Origin: Enchytraeus crypticus
Taxonomy: Eukaryota; Annelida; Clitellata; Enchytraeida; Enchytraeidae
Assembly (NCBI GenBank): GCA_905160935.1
Contig: CAJHZI010000462.1
Span: forward strand, 1 to 64,000
DNA: 64,000 bases
Reading direction: 5' to 3'
The notes below the pieces were generated by a model that did not search any database, was not told where the DNA came from, and was given only the letters and a program-made list of their open reading frames with translations. The position numbers and the translations under genes are program-made. Below, in pieces: positions 55,171 through 64,000 of the stretch. Numbering within the stretch: the first letter of the stretch is position 1; each line of letters starts with the position of its first letter.

Positions 55171-55813
55171 TATTGACCTCAAATCTTCAACTGCTTCAAC
55201 GAGTTCAAATTTCAACAAGATCTGATGCGGCATCTATTAGCTATTGATCGTTGTCGCTAAATTCGGTTCTTATTATTTGCAACAAATGACTTCTGAAATT
55301 CAAGTGATTTCTGAACTACAAGTGAAAAGTTTATATTCAATATTTATTTCTGATGATTCCGTAAAATCATCTAATGAATCTCGTTCTTTGTTGGCTCCCA
55401 CGTATTTCTCATAGCAATTTAGTATCTATACTAATACAGCAAAAGCTAAATAATAGCCTGGGAAAATGAATGCATACCTCATTTCTTGCTTAGACCTCTG
55501 TTATGACATGAGCAATTAATGCCTGAAGAATTAACGCTTTAAGGAAGACAACATGTTAAACACACGTGAATTTATTAAACTATCGAAATCTCATGGCTTG
55601 AGAGCAATATAAATTATTCTGGATCTGGCAGTATTAAACAAGATGGATTCAAAGAATCATGAAATGTTATTCGGGAGGTGACGAGTATTGAAATGGAATG
55701 GCTTTAATAAGAGACATGCAGGAGCATGGAAGGTTTAAAGTGCCCAATATGGCTATTTCAGACAGACTGATGCTGTGAGAAGATAATATGTGTTTGGAAA
55801 TATTTTAGGAAAG

Positions 55814-55848
<35 letters not shown>

Positions 55849-57939
55849 TTGTATATCTTTTACGTCTAAACAATATAGACGAGAGAGGCTAATCTGCGAG
55901 CAGGTGAGCCCTTTGAGTAGACAATAATTGTGGTCAAAGCGATAAACCTACTAACGCAGATGCTAAGTTTCATAAAATACCAATGTAGAATTTCCAGAGA
56001 AGTTCTGTAGTCATTATTCTCATTTTAAACGTCGTATTTGTAATATTTGAATTTGTGCGAATAAGGAAAAAAGTTAAGTTAGCGATCGGAATATTTAATT
56101 TTGGAATATATCACGAGTTATTGCATTTTGCGCGTTATAAATATTTTCGTTTCATTGTATATTGTAAGTATTATACAATTCGTGTTTTATTCTATAAATT
56201 TAATTTAATTTTTTAACACGTTTTCGTGACAGAAAAACCTTTAGGATAAATTCAGAGAGCTATGCGAGGCCGGAGTTGAATGTTTTTAAGATTATAGTAC
56301 TTCAATGAACATAAGAGACATTAACATGGCGCACGGATCATTGGTTTCACCAGACATTGCTTAACTATCCAGTTTATTAAATTAAATATTCAGTAAATTA
56401 TTTTGGTGCCCCAAAAATTGAACTGTAGCTATTAGTTACATGTAGAACGAATAATTTAGTTATTCTATAAGCTAAAGTGATAAAAAAATAGTACGATATT
56501 TAATCATAATTAGAAGTTTTGTAAATTAGTCCAAAACTTATACTATTTTTTTATTGTCTGTTGACTATAACTTGGGAAAAGTATGGCTTCTGATGCGGTT
56601 TCCCGTTGCCTTCCTTCATATTAGAAGTCTATAAATAATTAATATTCATATAGATTACTATATAATTATCTTGACCAATTTCCAATCAATAAAAGTAATT
56701 TCAGTAATTTAAAGTAATTTATTTGTTAAGAAAATTGATTTATCTATAAGTGTAATATCTTGGTTAAATTTTAATTATGCCTCTTACCTGGGCCTACCCA
56801 GGGGACGCCAACACCATAATACATCAAATCGATACAACAACAAGACAAATATCGGAGCTACGAGCCTAGGCTAACAAGCAAGCTTGAAAGCTTTCGGCTA
56901 AACGAAGACCTGATTCTGTATATTAATCGTAGGCCTACTTTTGCCTCGGGATTAGGATATTACGTACTATCCTCCCTCGGTTCTCAGTACTTTCTCGTAG
57001 AAGGTTCTGGCCTCCCTGAGTTACTGCACAGACGAACAACGCAGAACCCAATCTGATTTTGAAAGTATCGACGGCTGCATTATATACTATTCGAGCGATC
57101 GGCTTCGGCCAATCACAGCACTACTTGCTTAGTTGACTTATGCGCCAGCGACGTCACTTTGGAAATACCCTTCGTAATAATCTAGCTATACACACCTATG
57201 ACCTCGGCTTATATCATCTATTATAAATCTTTATGGAAAAACCCTGCGTCACCTATTGTTTATAAATAAATGCTCTATAATATCTGCTTTCTATCTACAT
57301 GTATAGTATAGATTTCTTAACTTGATATATATTAAATTGTGAACACGGCATGTTCACTACATAAAGACTTTCCTTTGATATTTTGATTACATTGTACATT
57401 GTCTATAAATTACATTGAACTGTATAATGAAGTTATAAAAGTGATTCAATTGCTATAAAATTAAATTGCAAATCTGTAAAGAGAGTATACCGTAGACTGT
57501 AGACTACAATTATTGATTATTAGAAAGAACCAGATAGTGAGTGCTGTCAAATAAAAAAATGGTGTTTTATTGACTTTGGAGTTATATAGTGGCATATCAT
57601 TGCATTTCACAATACTGAATTGCTCTATACGTCGATTGTTTGGTAAAGTATTGAATTTGTGGGCACTGTAGTAGTGAATCATAAAACATGGAACGGTAAT
57701 CTAGAAGCAAAGTCCACTACATGGGGTTGATTTCAGCTGAGACTTATAGACAGCTTCCTGTTGAGCAGACAAGTGTGTTCATTAGACAAATCTGTTCAGC
57801 ATACAAATCAATTCATCAGACTAGAATAATTATAATAATAAATTAGACCACAATAATATATATTAGGACTAATACTGACTGAGAATCAGTGTATATCAGT
57901 GAACCAATCACTAAGAAAATATTGTAATATATTTTCAAA
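55171..57939. other. No gene recognised; leader/LTR region of Gypsy-2 possible
   Basis: AAT microsatellite at 55817-55848. A less AT-rich patch at 56890-57180 has CCAATCAC, TATATA and GCGACGTCAC (CRE-like) and could be a promoter or LTR part of Gypsy-2. No LTR partner in the window to confirm. TAGGCCTA at 56930-56937. Confidence 0.3.
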
Positions 57940-60640
57940 ATGGCTGATAAATCAAGATTGGCCGTGCCAAAGACACCAGCCGGAGTATGAGGAATCTTAA
58001 CAGCAACAGTTGCTATTACAACGCAGTCAACAGCAGCATCATATGATTCCCCAGGAATAACTGCAATGTCTGATGACAGTGGAGTGTCTCTAGAAGCTGC
58101 AAATGATTTTGTAGACGCAGACAAAGAACTAGAAGCAGAACACATTAAGTATTGGTAAAGTCGGGGACTAAGAGATTAATAAGAGAATTATCTGCGTAAC
58201 AAACAAAGTTCCACGAGAATGAAATAAAGCGAATGACTAGACCAGCTGAAGTGTAATACGTTATTCACTGACGTAAACAAGCTGGAGTCATTAAACCACT
58301 TAGAACACTTATGGATTTTGAACCTTCCACATTTGAAGCATATAGATATGTACTATTACAGGAATTATCATCTGGAATGAAATCAGGAGATGAGTCACCA
58401 AATCCAGAAAGTCTACCTGAGCAAAACTCTCAACCTAGTCAATAAGCTATGTCGTTTGATATTTGTCTGGGAAAGGTTCTAAAGGCGAACCCTAACCTAG
58501 ACCAGGTTCATTAGTTCTAAAACGCTAAATTTAAAAATATTGATCTATAATAATAGATGCCTACTCCTCATTTACAATTTCTAACTACAGTTTTATTTAT
58601 AACTGACACATTGGTAAAGTATTATAAATGAAGTGTACTAAGAATAATAAAGTAATGAAGTAATGAAGTGTTCACTTCAATTATATTTTATTTAACTCAA
58701 ACACAATACAAGAAAACAATATATTACTAGAAACTAAGAATGTCCTCATGTGACAAATAACTGAAATAAAATAAAGAAGAATAAAATTAAATATAAATAA
58801 TAGAAGTTGAAAATAAATTAATAATATACAAAATAAAATGAAAGAACCGAAACTACTACTAATTAAATACCAGACTACAAAAAGGTTGATAAGTACTTAG
58901 TTATGGAGAAGTCGCAACACTCGTCACCAAATACTATCTCACAAGAACATAAAGGCAAACTAGTTCCTATTCAACGTCCTCATTTCTTCCATCACAAATA
59001 CATAAATTAGAGTATATTAATTTGTTCAACTCAAACATCAAAATGAATTAAGTATACATATATATAACTATGTCACACGGCAACTCGTCTTATCCAGGAC
59101 AATATCTATTATGATACAATATACCTAATGACTACGACATCAAACCTTAGAATCCTCTCTTAACGAAATGGCACAAGTCTATCACAACTTCCTTGAGTTT
59201 AGAATACCCAACCAAAATTCTAATACCCAACTCAACTTCCGGCCTTCTCGAAGTAACTATCAGCAACGTACGACCATAGAACCCACAGTTCCCTATGACC
59301 GTCTGACGTCCTGTTTTTCCACTGGCAGTTTCTAATAAACCACAATAAACACCACTCAGGGGTTACCTATCCATAGGACTTTCCCCTCTAAATGAGTCTA
59401 ACACTTGCTAGGCCTTAACATACAACTTTAATCCATACAATCGGATATAATCTTACTATCTCATGTGGATCGATACCGAGTCAAAACAAATGTACACTGT
59501 AACAAAATAATAAATTGGAATAGGTGGTGATAAATATAAAGTCTAATCAGATATATCTTAAATCTTAAGCTAAAGTTGATCAACAATATAAATGGAAGCT
59601 TCTTGCTTGCTGACAACTGTCCAAGTCTAATCACTTGTGTTCACTCCAGCCACAGACCAGGCACGGAACAATGGACGTACAGGGTAAGAAACTTGCCCTG
59701 TGCTAGTAGAAGTACAAAGGTCATTGGTGGAGTAAATTGGAATAATTAATATTATCTCTACTCCTACCCTGACAATATCAATGCGTTAATTGCACATAAA
59801 GTAGCATCACATGAAGATGAGAAGAAAAACTAAAAGAAGAAAATCTAGAAAGACTGCGCGAAGTAGAGAAACGAGAAGCAGAACTAAAAGAGAAAGAAGC
59901 TATGTTTAAAAGAAGAGAAAAAGAGAAAAGAAATTGAAAGAATGATATACTAGTAAAGATTGGAGTTTCAAAAACATATCATAAAATTAGAAGAACAAAG
60001 AATACAGGAGCTTGAAAATGAAAGAGCATGTAAAGATAAGGAATATGGTGAGAGAAAACAAAAAAAGAATTAGAATGAATTCACTGAGAAGAATTAGAAA
60101 ATCTAAGAAGTTACATATTTAAAGTTGCCTCAGAAGGCCTATACAGCATTAAAAAACAGCTGTATTGCCATCTGATATCTGTCTGATTGAAATACCATGC
60201 CAGGATTCTTTGTACAAACAGAACACATTCTTTAATTTTTTTCGAGTGGACAAAGATTTACGAGTAGCCCTACTGACTCCATACATAGATATCAAAGCTC
60301 AACAGCCAATATTGCGCTTTAGTGGTAGAACAGACAGACGACGATATTAATTTTGAGGGAATGCCAACTAACATCCACATCATATCGACAGAATTTTTGG
60401 AGTATATCGAGGAACGACAACGAAAGATGTACACAATTCAATAGTAGACTCAAGACTCACAACTGTGTGGAAGTTTTATACAGAATCTAGAGGAGTAACA
60501 ACTTTTGAGGAACTCAATGATCTCATTGTAGTGGAGAGATTGACATATTCTCTGAAATCTTACTCAAGAAACCATATTCATAATAATAAACAAGACAATC
60601 ACTAAAAACCAAGTAAATTTCAGAATTTGTCGACATCTTT
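57940..60640 (+). pseudogene. gag: Gypsy-2 gag, interrupted
   Basis: ATG at 57940 opens MADKSRLAVPKTPAGV, then TGA (57988-57990), then on to a TAA at 58156. Another piece near 58300-58440 has FEAYRYVLLQELSSGMKS. Gag resumes at about 59775 with NINALIAHKVASHEDEKK, homologous to the 9.95-kb gag fragment, followed by a Glu/Arg/Lys coiled coil. Near 60400-60600 there is a helical capsid-like part (SRLTTVWKFYTESRGVTTFE). Between 58445 and 59765 lies about 1.3 kb of non-coding sequence that separates the halves and may be a nested element. Many frame breaks. Confidence 0.55.
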
Positions 60641-60839
60641 GAGCCGTCTAGAACTCAAAATAACGGATATAACCAACAGTATTCATTACGTATGAATTGT
60701 AAAGGATATAATGCATACAACACAGAGAACCAAGAACATAGTCCAAGAATAGGAAATGAGTATAAACGGAGATCAAGAGCAGCGGAAATCGTTAACTTTA
60801 GAGATAAAAGTTAGAAATCTCAGATAAATTCATTTGATC

Positions 60840-61205
60840 AAATAAGACAACTTACAAACGGAATGAAATGCTACAAATAACAACGTCACAACACGAACGA
60901 ATGCAGAAGAAGAGCAAAAGGAGCAAATCCAGACGCCTGTTACCACTGTGGTAGACTGGTTACAGAATTTTAAATTGTCCCAGCTACTCTAAAACAGAAA
61001 CAAAGTTAAAATCAGGTTATAGGAAAAACGTCCAAGAGAATAAGGAGAATACATTAGAAAGGTAAGAGATATATCCACATGAAGATGTTTCCCAAAACCA
61101 GTTTGATCAATTTACAAATAACAATTTTGCGAGTTTTGACGTGAAAATTGTAGAATATCTCAGAGATTGTGGAGCAGAAATATCAGTACTTCATTCAAAT
61201 ATGGT
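60840..61205 (+). pseudogene. Gypsy-2 zinc knuckles and protease remnant
   Basis: 60870-60972: two decayed CCHC knuckles (HNTNECRRRAKG, ACYHCGRLVTEF), one with a stop in place of a Cys. 61130-61200: FDVKIVEYLRDCGAEISVLH, matching the protease active-site context with D-C-G instead of D-T/S-G, so inactive. Confidence 0.55.
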
Positions 61206-61214
61206 TCACAAAGG

Positions 61215-62142
61215 AGTAAACAGCGTTCCAATCTAACCTATCGAAAGAGTAGTTAAAGCTTTTGACAACATAAACATAGATTTAATTGGAGCAGTTCCAA
61301 AACAGTCTTCGAAAGGGCTTGTGTTGACAGCAATATGTAATTTCACAAGATACCAAATGGAAGTGCCAATAAAGTCTTTAACCGCTAGAGAACTCTGCGA
61401 TGCGTTACTGAGTATGTTCACAACATAACTCCTTATGTTACCACGAGTCATAATATCTGACAATGGTATCAAAAGGATATCGTCTTTGACCAGAGAGTTT
61501 TTCAAAAACCATGGATACAACATAGAAAGTCGTCACCATTGCACCCTGAAGGTAACGCAATGGCAGAATGATTTAACCAAGGCATCAAAATCATTTTGCA
61601 TCACATTATAAATAATGAAAAATATATAAAAGACTGGGAAAAACTGATTCCAAAGTTATTGTGGTTGTACAGAGATACACCAAAATCGACCTATAAAGTA
61701 TCACCACTACAATTAGTTTTTGGCCATGAGATGAATGGTCCACTCTCCATATTTGTGAATCACTGGACTGGAAACAAGATGACAGAAAAGGAATTGCCAG
61801 AAGACCGTATCAAGTCATATTTTCTCCTTAATAGTTATAAAGTAGATTCAGCTCAAGAATTAGCTAAAGAAAATGCTGAAAAAAGAAGAAAAGAAATGCA
61901 GAAACATCAAAACTGAGAGCTTATACAAAACATTATGAAAAAGGAGAACGAGTACTAATACTAAAGCTAGCCAATACTCAGAAATTGCTATCTGAATAGA
62001 TAGGACCTAAAACTATTCATAAAGTGTTAGGAAATAACTCATATCTTGTGAAACTGGAAACAGGCTCAATTAGACTGTTACATGCAAATTATTTAAGGAA
62101 ATTTGTAGATTCAGTGACCATTAATGATCATCCGGTGAAATA
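61215..62142 (+). pseudogene. Gypsy-2 integrase core and C-terminal domain
   Basis: Directly after the protease, without RT between. Core: FDNINIDLIGAVPKQSSKG (first D), RVIISDNG (second D), and GNAMAE followed by a stop then FNQGIKI (catalytic E kept). Then KDWEKLIPKLLWLYRDTPKS and SPLQLVFGHEMNGPLS (61640-61745). The C-terminal domain 61920-62142 has HYEKGERVLILKL, IGPKTIHKVLGNNSYLVKLE and HANYLRKF. The N-terminal HHCC domain is not visible. Frame changes near 61430 and 61550 and several stops. Confidence 0.75.
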
Positions 62143-62254
62143 AAATCTTTAATGGAACATGTAGACTTTGGAAAGATTGACATGTATCCCGAAACAAAAG
62201 AAGAAAAAGACAAAAAGAGAAAAGACATTCGAGAATTTCAAATTCCTCGTAAAA

Positions 62255-63545
62255 TTGTTACGATTCATTGCCAAATTTGGACGATATAGCTAATTGGAAA
62301 TAGTAAACAGACGCTAGAAGGTAGAGACCGGATCCAGCTTAATGACACAAATGCTGCTTTTGCATTGTCGTTCCTAGCTGATTGATCTTAAAAGCACAAA
62401 ATAATATGTTTCCTTCTCATTAGAAGATAGTAAATGGTAAACTGCTTTGCAACCGTATGTAATCATCAGCTTCTACACTGTTAATGCCAATACTAATGCA
62501 AGGAACATTTTATAATTTCTTTGTATTTATCATTGTGTTCAATGAATTATTTATCAACAAACGACTGTCAGCTGTAGGGTCGTCACATGAACGATAACTT
62601 CATGACTTTTATGCAGAATTCAATTAAATTATTTGAAATTTTAGTAACTGTCAAAGTTTGATTCGATATACATGTATATACATTTAGTATGTATTTGTAT
62701 TTGTAGTTGTATTTCTAGTAAAGTACTTAATAATACTGCTGGATAAGTGAAGTTAAGATTTAAAGTATTGATTTTTATTAAAGTGAGATCCTAGACGGTA
62801 GCTATGATAGGGCAAGTGACCAATGAGGGCATGCCTAAACAGGAAGTGGAGAGAGATCCAAGATGGAAGAGTAACAACACGTACGGACGTAAAACGTGCC
62901 AAGTTGAAAAGAGATGTAGGAGATTTTAAGAATCTCAAGAGTAGACGAATTGAGAGCAATTCGAAGGGTTCGGTTATTCGAACTAATTTGTAGTCCATCG
63001 AACAGTCGATGAGAAGGGAGTGATTTTGAAGAAGATCGAACTGGGAAGAGAGTTCCATTGAAGTATTCCAACCTAGGGATTATGTTAGAAGAGATCGTAG
63101 TAGGCAACTAGTCGAGAGAAAAGTAAAGTCTAGGAATTTATGCTAGAGAGCGTATTAGTAATTTGTACGTCAAAAGTAATCGTATGTAATATAAAGTACT
63201 TATTTTAGTGATATTCAAAGTGAACTGTAATTAGATAGAATAGTAGAATTTTAAGTGATATGTAATTCACCTACATGCGCTATTTGAAATCGTTTCAATT
63301 TTCGTTCTATTGAATATTCGTATATTATTTTATTTCTTTTCGTATTAAATTAATATTTAATTTAATACAGTCGTTGAAGTTATCAATCGTTAATAAGATA
63401 TCTAGATTCAGTCAAAACGAGGACAGGTAAAAATTCCAAAATAATTACTAGAGGCAGTTTAATAGGAATTTGAATCCTGGACCATTTGATGTCAGCTCCT
63501 CATTTTACCTCAGATTAAAAATTGTAGAATCAGGTTCCTGACAGT
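62255..63545. mobile_element. Possible solo LTR or other insertion between INT and RT
   Basis: 1.29-kb non-coding block separating the charged linker (ending about 62255) from the RT start. It begins TGTTACGATTC and ends GGTTCCTGACAGTAAC. TG...CA ends fit an LTR, but target duplication is not clean. The interruption in gag ends CTACCCTGACA in a similar way. Confidence 0.35.
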
Positions 63546-63550
63546 AACTA

Positions 63551-64000
63551 ATGAAGGAAAAAGAAGAAATTGAACAATTTTTTCGAGAACATTCAGAAGC
63601 ATCCAGCTCCAAATCCGATTATTGCAAAATTATGGAACGTGAAGTAAATCTGGAAGAAGGAGTTAAACCTTCCAAACAGCGTCAATACAAAATACCAGAG
63701 AAGTTACAAGAAGAAGCACATAATAAAGTTGATCAGTTGATTAATGAGGATCATTAATTAATGTTGAATTAATGTTAGATTTTTCAAAATAAGTACATAA
63801 AAATACGCACATCCAAAAGTGACTGTCAGAAATCAGACGGAAATATTGGTTTATGCACTGACATGGGAATGGTAAACCAAGGAACTAGAAATAATGCTTA
63901 TCTAACAATTATCTCAGAAGAAATTTTATAATCAGTGAATCAAATTTTATCACAATGTTGGATTGCACACCTGGCTATTGGCAGATCCCAATCAAGAAAA
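63551..64000 (+). pseudogene. Gypsy-2 reverse transcriptase, N-terminal part, cut by window end
   Basis: 63551-63757 open: EKEEIEQFFREHSEASS, then REVNLEEGVKPSKQRQYKIP and EEAHNKVDQLINEDH, the segment that precedes the fingers of gypsy RT. After decayed sequence, LDCTPGYWQIPIKK (63957-64000) is the motif A region with the catalytic D. RT therefore lies about 1.4 kb downstream of integrase on the same strand. Confidence 0.7.

Noticed and set aside
56404-56416. TGGTGCCCC as a primer binding site for Gypsy-2
   Set aside because: No LTR end with CA before it and 1.5 kb from gag; too weak without an LTR pair.

Overview
The window is AT-rich DNA from a metazoan, most likely a marine-type invertebrate; the taxon cannot be fixed from sequence alone. 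It has no bacterial operon structure. The content is eukaryotic mobile elements (Ty3/gypsy elements, several LINE clades, 5S- and tRNA-type SINEs, piggyBac, Tc1/mariner, a Maverick/adintovirus-like virus copy), long TA and TAA microsatellites and very little host coding sequence. Two pieces look host derived: a probable last exon of a TNF-like gene (minus strand, about 27.8-28.06 kb) and an intronless, frameshifted inositol-3-phosphate synthase copy (45.5-46.25 kb).

Layout. 1-9738: a nearly complete but broken Ty3/gypsy element (Gypsy-1). Its 5' LTR is split by a 2.1-kb repeat with a 5-bp target duplication. It has a tRNA-Pro-type primer site and the order gag, protease, integrase, reverse transcriptase, RNase H, so integrase comes BEFORE RT. 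9739-11150: gag fragment of a second gypsy family. 11.2-14.9 kb: SINEs (5S rRNA-derived and tRNA-derived), a LINE 3' end and microsatellites. 14.9-19.8 kb: remains of a Maverick/adintovirus-like element (family-B polymerase fragment, penton-like, small basic protein, hexon-like capsid, adenain-like protease, and a double PC4-like gene on the other strand). 19.86-24.2 kb: CR1/L2-like LINE on the minus strand, with a perfect five-unit heat-shock element just upstream of it. 24.66-25.44 kb: deleted mariner-like element in TA repeats. 25.6-27.7 kb: second copy of the 2.1-kb repeat. 28.7-29.9 kb: LINE remnant. 32.06-41.4 kb: a cluster of LINE copies with a restriction-like endonuclease (R2/R4 type), separated by TAA/TTA repeats. 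41.4-45.2 kb: gene-free. 45.5-52.1 kb: INO1 pseudogene, gypsy RNase H scrap and two minus-strand LINEs. 53.3-55.17 kb: degenerate piggyBac between TTAA sites. 57.9-64.0 kb: second gypsy element (Gypsy-2), cut by the window end, also with integrase upstream of RT.

How the parts relate. Almost every gene here is a selfish-element gene and nearly all are inactivated by stops and frameshifts. The elements are nested: a repeat in the LTR, SINEs in LINEs, LINEs in microsatellites. Two themes cut across families. First, both gypsy elements share the rare INT-RT gene order. Second, many short perfect fold-back palindromes occur in unrelated elements; comparison with sister copies suggests some arose as local inverted (template-switch type) insertions.
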